Assembly: GCA_001769295.1 (NCBI GenBank)
Contig: MEOR01000031.1
Span: 43,667-89,107, forward strand
DNA from: Bacteroidetes bacterium GWF2_49_14
GTDB lineage: Bacteria; Bacteroidota; Bacteroidia; Bacteroidales; UBA12481
Length of the DNA: 45,441 nt
Direction of reading: 5' to 3'
In this document: piece by piece, positions 36,506 through 43,667 of the stretch
Layout of the letters: each line of letters opens with the position of its first letter
How positions within the stretch are numbered: position 1 is the stretch's first letter
Made by a program: the position numbers and the translations under genes
The notes under the pieces: generated by a model
What the model was told of the DNA's origin: nothing
Database searches by the model: none
The model's input: the letters and a program-made list of their open reading frames with translations, nothing else

Positions 36506-36570
36506 GATTCCGGATTTATGTGAAAAATATGGGGACTTTTCACTTGGCTTTCATTCTACAAGATAATGAT

Positions 36571-36604
36571 TTTTTGTTTCTCGCAGAGGCGCAAAGACGC
36601 AAAG
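36571..36604. repeat. CGCAAAGACGCAAAG-type dispersed repeat, copy 3 (short form)
   Basis: TTTCTCGCAGAGGCGCAAAG followed by ACGCAAAGG, matching the first half of the copies at 26642 and 35594. It lies upstream of the DUF4468 gene, in the same place relative to the CACTTGGC block as copy 1. Confidence 0.75.
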
Positions 36605-36750
36605 GAGTGGATTCCAGTCAGCCGGGGTGACGCGGGAAAGGTGGGCGGAAAATCTTCAAAGGTAGCAGATTCAGTAAAAGAGATTTTTACCGGCAACCTG
36701 AAAGACTGGATAGTGTCTGGAATATTTAACAGATAATATGTAGAACAAGA

Positions 36751-36783
36751 AAAAGCCTGCAAGTGGTTGATTTGCAGGCTTTT
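36751..36783 (-). terminator. Rho-independent terminator downstream of tRNA-Ala
   Basis: A perfect 12-bp stem (36751-36762 with 36772-36783) around a 9-nt loop. Read on the - strand the second arm runs into TTTT then TTCTTG. It lies 26 bases after the tRNA 3' end and should end its transcript. Confidence 0.85.
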
Positions 36784-36808
36784 GCGAAAATTTTCTTGCC
36801 AATATTCG

Positions 36809-36882
36809 TGGAGACAAGGGGAGTCGAACCCCTGACCTCTTGACTGCCAGTCAAACGCTCTAGCCAACTGAGCTATGCCCCC
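36809..36882 (-). tRNA. tRNA-Ala (anticodon GGC)
   Basis: 74 nt, cloverleaf readable on the - strand: acceptor GGGGGCA pairing with TGTCTCC (two G-U pairs), D arm with TAGCTCAGTTGGCTAGAGC, anticodon stem TTTGA/TCAAG around loop CTGGCAG (anticodon GGC, codon GCC), T arm with GGGGTTCGACTCCCC, discriminator A. CCA is not encoded. A strong terminator follows. Confidence 0.95.
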
Positions 36883-36958
36883 AAAATCGGACTGCTAAAA
36901 TAGCGCTTTTTCGGTTCGGTCTCCCAACCGGGTCGAATTTTTTTACATCCGGGTCTTA

Positions 36959-36997
36959 AACCCTTTCAACCAATTCAACCAATTCAACCATTTCAAC
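36959..36997. repeat. 9-bp tandem repeat (TTCAACCAA)
   Basis: Four near-perfect units of a 9-base repeat. The same unit, in the other orientation, makes the start of the lamin-tail gene at 41742-41826. It is followed by a G-rich stretch (36998-37085) with GGGTATAGGG-like units and a small inverted repeat (GGTTCGGGG / CCCCGAACC). The gap between the tRNA and tonB holds only these. Confidence 0.6.
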
Positions 36998-37153
36998 GTA
37001 ACTTTGGGTATAGGGTAAGGGGTATAAGGTTTGGGGTATGAGGTTCGGGGAAGACAGCACTGAGCCTTACACCCCGGACCCCGAACCGAAAGCTTTTTTC
37101 TTTTGTTTTGTTTAGGATTCTTTATTACTTTTAGGACCTCAAATTTTACTCCG

Positions 37154-37840
37154 ATGATCAGCAAGAAAACAGACCGGGCAAATCTCGAATCGAAGAAGGG
37201 ACTCTTCACTGAGATTGGATTGGTAATCGCACTCATCTTTACGCTGGCTGCATTCGAATACACCAAGGAAGACCTGAAAACGAACAGTCTTATGGCCATC
37301 CGGGATGCACAGGGCGATGAGGAAATCGTTCCCATCACCCGCCAGGAGCTCCAGAAACAGGAGCCTCCGAAGCCCAAAACCATTATCATCGACCTGAAAA
37401 TCGTTGATGACGATATCAAGCTGAACGATGACCTGAACTTCGATGCTTTCGATGCCAACCAGAACGACGCTATCAAAATCGAAAGCTTGATCGGAAACCA
37501 GGCCGAAGAAGAAGAAGATGCCCAGATTTTCCAGATCGTTGAAGATATGCCGAAATTCCAGGGCGGAGAGATCGAAGAGTTCCGTAACTATATCCAGACG
37601 ATGGTCAAATATCCGCCGCTGGCCATGGAAAACGGAATCAGCGGAACCGTCTATGTAAGCTTCGTGGTTAACCGCCGCGGTGAAATCGCCGGTATCAACA
37701 TCATCCGCGGAGTAGATCCCTCCCTGGATGAAGAGGTTATCAAAGCCCTCAAAGGCGCCCCGAAATGGGAACCCGGCAAACAGCGCGGCAAACCGGTTAA
37801 CGTGTCGTTCTCGATACCGGTCAAATTTATTCTGCAATAA
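37154..37840 (+). CDS. tonB: TonB-family energy transducer
   Basis: 228 residues from the ATG at 37154; the frame is open further upstream but without a better start. An N-terminal anchor (GLFTEIGLVIALIFTLAAFEY, as residues 16 to about 36 of the chain) is followed by an acidic, Gln/Pro-containing periplasmic linker and a C-terminal TonB domain (about 140-228: KYPPLAMENGISGTVYVSF, then the VNRRGEI and ALKGAPKWEPGKQRGKPV blocks). It couples the proton gradient, with ExbBD, to outer-membrane receptors such as SusC. ExbB/ExbD are not in this window. A good terminator (37862-37890) follows. Confidence 0.9.
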   Translation: MISKKTDRANLESKKGLFTEIGLVIALIFTLAAFEYTKEDLKTNSLMAIRDAQGDEEIVPITRQELQKQEPPKPKTIIIDLKIVDDDIKLNDDLNFDAFDANQNDAIKIESLIGNQAEEEEDAQIFQIVEDMPKFQGGEIEEFRNYIQTMVKYPPLAMENGISGTVYVSFVVNRRGEIAGINIIRGVDPSLDEEVIKALKGAPKWEPGKQRGKPVNVSFSIPVKFILQ

Positions 37841-37861
37841 GCGTAATGCTGAAGATATACC

Positions 37862-37890
37862 AGGCCGTTTCTTTGAAGCGGCCTTTTTTA
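37862..37890 (+). terminator. Rho-independent terminator after tonB
   Basis: Stem AGGCCG (37862-37867) / CGGCCT (37879-37884), loop of 11, and a T run (37884-37889). It lies 21 bases after the tonB stop. Confidence 0.75.
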
Positions 37891-37891
37891 T

Positions 37892-38027
37892 AATTGACCT
37901 CGCTGCGCTCGGCTAATTGGCCTCCCGTTGGTCGGCTAATTGGTTCAGCTACGCCTCACTAATTAGCGCGTAGCGCCAATTAGCCGAGCGCAGCGAGGTC
38001 AATTAGCCGACCAACGGGAGGCCAATT
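37892..38027. repeat. Nested double inverted repeat upstream of hflX
   Basis: Two perfect, overlapping inverted repeats: arm A 37892-37921 with A' 37975-38004 (30 bp), and arm B 37915-37941 with B' 38001-38027 (27 bp). The order is A-B-spacer-A'-B', so A:A' and B:B' cannot both form as simple nested hairpins: the pairing would be pseudoknot-like or mutually exclusive. The shared core is CGGCTAATT. It ends 21 bases before the hflX start. Confidence 0.85.
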
Positions 38028-38036
38028 TCTAATTAC

Positions 38037-38041
38037 AGGAG
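38037..38041 (+). promoter_or_regulatory. Ribosome binding site deciding the hflX GTG start
   Basis: AGGAG, 7 bases before the GTG at 38049. A clear Shine-Dalgarno sequence is unusual among the genes of this window and supports the non-ATG start. Confidence 0.6.
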
Positions 38042-38048
38042 TTAAATT

Positions 38049-39212
38049 GTGGAAACAGCAGTTGTAGTAGGAGTGATAACCCAGCGGCAGGACCTTCGGA
38101 CGGTACTGGACTACCTCGATGAGCTGGAGTTCCTGGCGGAAACGGCAGGGGCTACGGTGGTGAACCGGTTTATGCAACGGGTGGATGATGCCAACCCGGG
38201 AACCCTGATCGGAAAGGGAAAGCTTGAGGAGATTCAGCTGTATGTAGAAGAGAATGAGGTGGATATGGTTATTTTCGATGATGACCTGACACCCACGCAG
38301 CTCCGGAATATCGAAAAGGCTATCGGTGTACGGGTGCTCGACCGCACCAACCTGATCCTTGATATCTTTGCCAAACGGGCCCAGACAGCCTATGCCAAGG
38401 TGCAGGTGGAACTCGCCCAGTATCTTTACCTGCTTCCCCGACTGGCCGGCCTCTGGACGCACCTCGAAAGGCAGCGCGGGGGGATCGGATTGCGGGGCCC
38501 GGGGGAACGGGAGATCGAGACCGACCGCCGCGTGATCCGCGACCGGATATCGAAATTAAAAGAAGAGCTGCACGCCATCGACCGGCAGATGCAGACCCAG
38601 CGCCAGAACCGGGGCAAACTGGTTCGCGTTGCGCTGGTGGGATATACAAACGTCGGTAAGTCAACGATGATGAACATGCTCAGCAAATCCGAAGTCTTTG
38701 CCGAGAACAAGCTGTTCGCCACCCTCGATACCACCACCCGCAAAGTGGTGATCGAAAACCTTCCGTTCCTCCTGAGCGATACCGTCGGTTTTATCCGGAA
38801 ACTGCCCCATCACCTGGTGGAATCGTTTAAAAGCACGCTCGATGAGGTGAGGGAATCGGACCTGCTGGTGCATGTGGTCGATATTTCGCACGCGGGATTC
38901 GAGGAGCAGATCGAGGTGGTGAACCAGACCCTGGCCGACCTCAAGTGCGCTGAAAAGCCTGTAATACTGGTGTTTAACAAGATGGACGCCTTCTCGCACG
39001 TGGAAAAGGAGGAGGACGACCTGACCCCCTCAACAAAGGAAAATATCAGTCTGGATGATTTAATGAATTCATGGATGGCAAAAAACAATAATCCTTGTAT
39101 TTTTATTTCGGCCAAAAACAAAACAAATATCGAGGCGTTAAAAGAAATGCTTTATGCGCAGGTTAAAGAAATTCATGCATCGCGTTTTCCCTACAATGAT
39201 TTCCTCTATTAG
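38049..39212 (+). CDS. hflX: GTPase HflX
   Basis: 387 residues from a GTG. An N-terminal HflX domain (about 1-180, with VNRFMQRVDDANPGTLIGKG and the Gly-rich GGIGLRGPGEREIETDRR) precedes the GTPase domain: G1 GYTNVGKST (K204), G2 TTTRK, G3 DTVGFI, G4 NKMD, G5 SAK. HflX binds the 50S subunit and splits or rescues stalled ribosomes, notably after heat stress. The length is typical. Upstream lies the nested inverted repeat; downstream the end overlaps the start of the serine hydrolase lipoprotein. Confidence 0.96.
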   Translation: METAVVVGVITQRQDLRTVLDYLDELEFLAETAGATVVNRFMQRVDDANPGTLIGKGKLEEIQLYVEENEVDMVIFDDDLTPTQLRNIEKAIGVRVLDRTNLILDIFAKRAQTAYAKVQVELAQYLYLLPRLAGLWTHLERQRGGIGLRGPGEREIETDRRVIRDRISKLKEELHAIDRQMQTQRQNRGKLVRVALVGYTNVGKSTMMNMLSKSEVFAENKLFATLDTTTRKVVIENLPFLLSDTVGFIRKLPHHLVESFKSTLDEVRESDLLVHVVDISHAGFEEQIEVVNQTLADLKCAEKPVILVFNKMDAFSHVEKEEDDLTPSTKENISLDDLMNSWMAKNNNPCIFISAKNKTNIEALKEMLYAQVKEIHASRFPYNDFLY

Positions 39213-40350
39213 GCAATACCTGCGGGTAGCACTCTTCCTGGTGCCGCTGGCCTTCCTCACGGTCACCGGATGCAAGAGTCCGACGACGACCAATGAAGGC
39301 GGCGTGGAGGAGACCTTCCCCGATGTTTTTCCTAAATTTGCCCTACTCACCGGTGAAAAGGCCAAAATGGCCGACAGCCTGCGGCACCATTTCGATAAGC
39401 TGGCCAAGTCCGGATTCAACGGCACCGTTCTGTTTGCCGAAAAGGGAGAGGTGGTTTTCAGCAAAGCCTATGGATATGCCAACCTGAAAACGAAGGACTC
39501 CCTAACCATGTCATCGGCCTTTCAGCTGGCATCCGTTTCGAAGCCTATCACTGCGCTGGCCGTGCTGGTTCTTAAGGACGACGGCAAGCTTTCCGTCGAC
39601 GACTCCGTTCAGAAATACATCCCCGAGCTGCCCTATCCCGGCATCACCATCCGTCACCTGCTCACCCATCGCAGCGGCCTTCCCAACTATATGTATTTTG
39701 CCGAGGAGGACTGGTACAACAAGGATATTCCGCTTAAGAACCGCGATGTGATTGACCTGATGGTCAAAAATCAGTATAAGCCCTACTACCTTCCCGACAG
39801 GCGCTACAATTATTCAAACACCAATTATGCCCTGCTGGCCTATATCGTGGAACAGGTATCGGGAATGAAATTCGAGGATTTTGTACGGAAGCGCATATTC
39901 ATCCCCTGCGGCATGCGCGATGCCAGCATCTATAACAAGAACATGAGTGCAGTAAACACAAATCCGGTGGTTGGATACATCTCACGAACCGGAGAGGCCG
40001 AGAATACGTTCATGAACGGAGTCGTCGGCGATAAGGGTGTCTACTGCTCGGCCTTTGATCTCCTGATGCTCGATCAGGCCCTCTACGCCGGAAAACCCGT
40101 GAGCCAGGCCACCCTGCACGAAGCTTTTACACCCCACCATAAAGACCTCAGGATCAACGACAATTACGGTCTCGGCTGGCGGCTCGATTTCACCGAGCCC
40201 TGGAACAAGGTGATCTATCACACCGGCTGGTGGAAAGGGTTCCGAACCTACTTCATCCGCGAAACCGGCGAACAGCGTACGATCATCGTACTGTGCAACA
40301 CGATGAGGGCGAGTCGGTTTAATACGAAGGAACTACGCGAAAGGTTTTAA
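39196..40350 (+). CDS. Beta-lactamase-family serine hydrolase lipoprotein
   Basis: 384 residues from the ATG at 39196; an ATG at 39175 is also possible, and both overlap hflX. Lipoprotein signal: YLRVALFLVPLAFLTVTGC (lipobox TVTGC). Catalytic motifs: S113-VS-K116, Y206-S-N208, H342-T-G in HTGWWKGF. It belongs to the same class C / penicillin-binding family as the 9.8-kb gene but is shorter, without the C-terminal beta-repeats, and has GC-rich codons. It probably acts on peptidoglycan or ester substrates at the envelope. Overlap with hflX (17 bases) implies coupled translation. Confidence 0.9.
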   Translation: MISSIRQYLRVALFLVPLAFLTVTGCKSPTTTNEGGVEETFPDVFPKFALLTGEKAKMADSLRHHFDKLAKSGFNGTVLFAEKGEVVFSKAYGYANLKTKDSLTMSSAFQLASVSKPITALAVLVLKDDGKLSVDDSVQKYIPELPYPGITIRHLLTHRSGLPNYMYFAEEDWYNKDIPLKNRDVIDLMVKNQYKPYYLPDRRYNYSNTNYALLAYIVEQVSGMKFEDFVRKRIFIPCGMRDASIYNKNMSAVNTNPVVGYISRTGEAENTFMNGVVGDKGVYCSAFDLLMLDQALYAGKPVSQATLHEAFTPHHKDLRINDNYGLGWRLDFTEPWNKVIYHTGWWKGFRTYFIRETGEQRTIIVLCNTMRASRFNTKELRERF

Positions 40351-40352
40351 CC

Positions 40353-40369
40353 GGTTGCCGGTTGCCAGT
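40353..40369 (+). repeat. GGTTGCCGGTTGCCAGT dispersed repeat, copy 2
   Basis: Identical to 23021-23037. It lies 3 bases after the stop of the serine hydrolase gene. Confidence 0.6.
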
Positions 40370-40390
40370 GGCCGGTTTGGCCTCGGAGCT

Positions 40391-40535
40391 TTGTCATCCC
40401 CGCGCAAGCGGGGACCGCGACCCCTAACCGCACCTTGGCTAAAGCACTTGTCATCCCCGCGAAAGCGGGGACCGCGACCCATAAAGGGCGGTAGTCAAAT
40501 GAACCGATCCCCGCTTTCGCGGGGATGACAAGTGC
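40391..40535. repeat. Three copies of a GTCATCCCCGC..GCGGGGA palindrome
   Basis: Copy 1 begins at 40391, copy 2 spans 40444-40471 and copy 3, inverted, 40508-40535. Copies 2 and 3 form a perfect 28-bp inverted repeat, and each is itself a hairpin (CCCCGC/GCGGGG). Copies 1 and 2 share a following ACCGCGACCC. Copy 3 ends one base before the asd stop codon. A further copy lies inside lpxK (45238-45255). Confidence 0.85.
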
Positions 40536-40536
40536 A

Positions 40537-41637
40537 TCACACCAATTTCTGGCTAATTAGGTATTCCGCAATCTGCACCGCATTCGTTGCGGCGCCTTTG
40601 CGGAGGTTATCGGAAACAATCCAGAGATTCAGGCTTTTCGGCTGCGATTCGTCGCGGCGGATGCGGCCGACAAATACCTCGTCGCGTTCGTGGGCGGTGA
40701 GGGCCATCGGATAGATCGATTTTGACGGGTCATCCTGCACAATGCAGCCCGGAGCTTCGGATAAAATTTTTCGTATATCGTTGATATCGTATTCGTTATG
40801 AAACTCGATATTAACAGCCTCCGAGTGGCCGCCTACCACCGGCACGCGCACCGTGGTTGCCGTCGCCATGATCGAATCATCCCCAAGAATCTTACGGGTT
40901 TCATTCACCATCTTCATCTCCTCCTTCGTATACCCGTTATCGGTGAACACATCGCACTGCGGAATGCAGTTGCGGTGGATCTGGTGGGGGTACGCACGAA
41001 CGCTTACCTCCGGGCCGGCGCTAAGGCCGGCCCGTACCGGGTTGTCATCCCGGCGAATGCCGGGATCTCCTGGCTCCGGCAATGGAGATCCCGGCATCCG
41101 CCGGGATGACAGCGCCGCACTAGCGACCTCCTCCGCTTCGAGCTGCCTCAGCGCCTTAACCCCCGTGCCCGTTACCGATTGATATGTGCTGATAACCAGT
41201 CTTTTAATCTTATAGGCCCGATGAAGGGGTGCCAAGGCCACCAGCATCTGGATGGTGGAGCAGTTGGGGTTGGCAATGATTTTATCGTCGACGGTAAGCA
41301 GATGTGCATTGATTTCAGGGATGACCAGCTTCTTTGAGGGGTCCATCCGCCAGGCCGAGGAGTTGTCGATCACAGTGATTCCGGCGGCGGCAAATTTCGG
41401 CGCCCACTCGAGCGAGGTGTTGCCGCCAGCTGAGAAAATGGCCACAGCCGGTTTCCTGTTGATGGCATCCTGCATGGAGACAACCGTATATTCCTGTTTT
41501 CGGAAGATGATCTTTTTGCCGACCGACTTCTCCGAAGCCACCGGGATCAGTTCCGTAACCGGGAAATTCCGTTCCTCCAATACCTGTAGCATCTTGCTGC
41601 CAACCAGGCCCGTAGCGCCAACAACTGCAATTTTCAT
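40537..41637 (-). CDS. asd: Aspartate-semialdehyde dehydrogenase with an in-frame palindrome insertion
   Basis: 366 residues from the ATG at 41637 (GGAG 9 bases upstream; the frame also opens at a TTG at 41652). It reduces aspartyl phosphate to aspartate semialdehyde for lysine/diaminopimelate, threonine and methionine synthesis. NADP-binding VVGATGLVGSKML, catalytic C126 in NPNCSTIQM, and H271 in GGHSEAVNIEF are all intact. Between KALRQLEAE and RAYPHQIHRN, where I recall about eight residues in relatives, there are about 44, and the extra ones (about 176-210: SSRRMPGSP, GDPGIRRDD, RAGLSAGPE) are coded by palindromic repeats at 41011-41111. The enzyme is probably still active, as the insertion falls in a surface region away from the catalytic motifs. 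Confidence 0.94.
   Translation of the reverse strand: MKIAVVGATGLVGSKMLQVLEERNFPVTELIPVASEKSVGKKIIFRKQEYTVVSMQDAINRKPAVAIFSAGGNTSLEWAPKFAAAGITVIDNSSAWRMDPSKKLVIPEINAHLLTVDDKIIANPNCSTIQMLVALAPLHRAYKIKRLVISTYQSVTGTGVKALRQLEAEEVASAALSSRRMPGSPLPEPGDPGIRRDDNPVRAGLSAGPEVSVRAYPHQIHRNCIPQCDVFTDNGYTKEEMKMVNETRKILGDDSIMATATTVRVPVVGGHSEAVNIEFHNEYDINDIRKILSEAPGCIVQDDPSKSIYPMALTAHERDEVFVGRIRRDESQPKSLNLWIVSDNLRKGAATNAVQIAEYLISQKLV
41011..41034. repeat. Palindrome CGGGCCGGC..GCCGGCCCG inside asd
   Basis: Perfect 9-bp arms (41011-41019 and 41026-41034) around a 6-nt loop. It adjoins the larger palindrome at 41043 and lies in the part of asd that has no counterpart in relatives I recall. Confidence 0.75.
41043..41111. 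repeat. Palindrome GTCATCCCGGCG... inside asd
   Basis: 28-bp arms (41043-41070 and 41084-41111) with one mismatch, around a 13-nt loop. Each arm is itself a small hairpin (ATCCCGGC / GCCGGGAT). It codes for the SSRRMPGSPLPEPGDPGIR stretch of the Asd protein. Confidence 0.85.
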
Positions 41638-41702
41638 CTGTTTTTTCTCCAATTCTTGTTAGTTACTGCATCTATATTAAAAAGTGCACAAAGATAGACA
41701 AG

Positions 41703-43667
41703 ATGAGAAGAATAATTATGCTGATGGTGGTGGTAGTTGGGGTTGAAATGGTTGAAGGGGTTGAATTGGTTGAAGGGGTTGAATTGGTTGAAGGGGTTGA
41801 ACTGGTTGAACTGGTTGAACTGGTTGAGCCAGAACTCACCCTCACACCCACACTCACACCCGCACCCTCACACCAACACTCACACCCACACACACACCCT
41901 TTCGCCCCCATGCCCCTAAACCCACTCCTCATCTCCGAACTCCTCTTCGATCCCTCCCCCTCTGTCGGCCTGCCGGAGTTTGAGTACGTGGAGTGGCACA
42001 ATCCGGGCCCGGATACGGTGGAGCTGCGGGGGTGGGAGTGGGTGGTGGGGGAGGAAGTGGATAAAGCTAAGAGAGTTAAGGTAGTTGAGGGAGTTAAGCT
42101 GGCGGCGGGAGAATATATCATTGTGTGCGGGAAGGGGGCGGCGGAGGCGTTACGGCCGTTCGGGCGGGTGCTGGTGCTGGATCCTTTTCCGGCGCTGAAA
42201 AACACGGGCGACCGGCTCACGCTGATCGATCCGGAGGGCCGGGAGGTGCATTCCGTGGCTTATTCAACCGGTGCCTATACCGATGCACTCAAGGCCGATG
42301 GGGGGTGGTCGCTGGAGCTCTCCGACCTGAGTAATTTCTGTTCCGATTCAGCCTGGATACCCTCGGAGGACCCCACGGGCGGCACCCCCGGCCGGGCCAA
42401 TTCCCGCAGCCTGACCCTGGCCTTTCCGCCGGCTCCGGTGCTGCTCCGCGCAGGGCTGTATGATTCCGAAACGATGTTTGTGCTGTTCTCCGGACCGCTC
42501 GAACCGGGGCTGGAGATGAATAATTATGCAGTCCGGCTTCAGCCGGGAGGGTGGGTGGCGGAGGCGGTGCCGCCGGTACGGTACGGCTTTCCGGGACTCT
42601 TCTTTCGACTGCCGAAGGGGCTGGCCGATACAACCCTCTATACCCTGGAGCTCAGCGGCGCCCCCTGCGGGTGCGGCGGGACCGGAGCACTGCTCAGGTT
42701 GGCAGGCTTCAGCCTGCCCAGGGAGCCCGACAGCGCCGGGGTGGTGATCAATGAGGTGATGTTCGACCCCGGCACCGGTAACCCCGAATGGGTGGAACTC
42801 TTCAACCGGGGCACAAAAACAGTGGAGCTGAACGAAATGATCCTCGCCCGGGCCGATACCAGCGGCTCCGTCATCAGCTTCAGCAACAGCCAGGAGCTGC
42901 CCTTTCTGATGCTGCCCGGGAGTTACGCGGTACTCACCGCATCGGTATCGGGCTTACTAAACAGTTATCCCGATATGGATCCCGGGCTCGCATGCGGCCG
43001 TACAGATATGCCCGCCCTTTCAAACAGCGCATCCCGACTGATCCTGTTCGACCGCTTCCAGCGGGTGATCGATCAGGCGCTGTACGACCCCGACTGGCAC
43101 TATCCGTACCTGGAGGAGACGGCGGGGGTGTCGTTGGAGAGGGTGGATCCGCAGGCCAGCGGGTTGGTTAGGGGGAGTTGGTTCTCGGCGGGAAGACAGC
43201 GCGACGTAGAGACGCATTATTATGCGTCTCTACACCGAGGCGGGACACTGGCTGACGTAGAGACGCATAATAATGCGTCTCTACACCGGGGAGGGACGCC
43301 GGGGTACAGGAACTCACAATACCTTAACAACACCTCACCACCCCTCACCACCCCTCACTTTTTCCTCCTGACTCCCCACCTCTATGCGGGCTCCCTGGCT
43401 GACCCGGTTCCGGTGGTGGTGCGGTACAGTTTTCCCGAAAGGGGCTGGTTCTGCGGACTGGAGGTCTTCGACCAGCGGGGTGCAAGGGTGCGGGTGGCGG
43501 AGCCGTTCGGACTGGCCGGCGTGGACGGGGTGATGCAATGGGACGGGCTCGATGAACTGAACCGGCTGGTCCCGGATGGGATCTACCTCCTGGTGGCCGA
43601 GTACCGGCATCCGTCGGGGCTGTCGGGCAGATGGAAAAAGGCGTGCGGGGTGGTGCGGGTTCACTGA
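41703..43667 (+). CDS. Lamin-tail domain (LTD) exported protein
   Basis: 654 residues. The first 69 or so are low complexity: a hydrophobic start (IIMLMVVVVGVEMV), VEGVEL/VELVEL repeats from a 9-base minisatellite, then a Thr/Pro/His-rich stretch. Two lamin-tail domains follow (about 72-240, LLISELLFDPSP to GGTPGRANS; about 335-545, VVINEVMFDPGTGNPEWVEL to GGTPGYRNS) with a beta-domain between. The C-terminus (about 565-654, DQRGARVRV, MQWDGLDELNRLVPDGIYLL) is a FlgD-like Ig module. Such proteins are envelope or extracellular in Bacteroidetes; the function is not established. The true start may be downstream (ATG at 41910). Two copies of a 28-bp palindrome (43206, 43257) are coded near the end of the second domain. 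Its end overlaps the convergent LOG gene by 7 bases. Confidence 0.85.
   Translation: MRRIIMLMVVVVGVEMVEGVELVEGVELVEGVELVELVELVEPELTLTPTLTPAPSHQHSHPHTHPFAPMPLNPLLISELLFDPSPSVGLPEFEYVEWHNPGPDTVELRGWEWVVGEEVDKAKRVKVVEGVKLAAGEYIIVCGKGAAEALRPFGRVLVLDPFPALKNTGDRLTLIDPEGREVHSVAYSTGAYTDALKADGGWSLELSDLSNFCSDSAWIPSEDPTGGTPGRANSRSLTLAFPPAPVLLRAGLYDSETMFVLFSGPLEPGLEMNNYAVRLQPGGWVAEAVPPVRYGFPGLFFRLPKGLADTTLYTLELSGAPCGCGGTGALLRLAGFSLPREPDSAGVVINEVMFDPGTGNPEWVELFNRGTKTVELNEMILARADTSGSVISFSNSQELPFLMLPGSYAVLTASVSGLLNSYPDMDPGLACGRTDMPALSNSASRLILFDRFQRVIDQALYDPDWHYPYLEETAGVSLERVDPQASGLVRGSWFSAGRQRDVETHYYASLHRGGTLADVETHNNASLHRGGTPGYRNSQYLNNTSPPLTTPHFFLLTPHLYAGSLADPVPVVVRYSFPERGWFCGLEVFDQRGARVRVAEPFGLAGVDGVMQWDGLDELNRLVPDGIYLLVAEYRHPSGLSGRWKKACGVVRVH
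41742..41826 (+). repeat. Minisatellite coding VEGVEL repeats
   Basis: About nine near-perfect 9-base units (GGTTGAAGG / GGTTGAATT / GGTTGAACT). They match, inverted, the tandem repeat at 36959-36997. Being a multiple of three, copy-number changes would keep the frame. Confidence 0.8.
43206..43284. repeat. Two GTAGAGACGCAT..ATGCGTCTCTAC palindromes inside the LTD gene
   Basis: Copies at 43206-43233 and 43257-43284, each a perfect 28-bp palindrome centred on ATTATTAT / ATAATAAT. Both are read through in frame as DVETH(YY/NN)ASLHRGG. Removing them would leave GRQ-RGGTPGYRNS, a normal lamin-tail domain end. Confidence 0.9.

Noticed and set aside
36959-36997. Possible CRISPR-like array
   Set aside because: The 9-base units are contiguous with no spacers; it is a minisatellite.
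36998-37060. Telomere-like G-rich repeat
   Set aside because: Units are irregular (GGGTATAGGG, AAGGGGTATAAGG) and nothing else suggests a chromosome end; treated as low-complexity sequence.
37139-37837. 232-codon - strand open frame
   Set aside because: It is the mirror of tonB; the TonB domain on the + strand is clear, and the antisense product has no recognisable motif.
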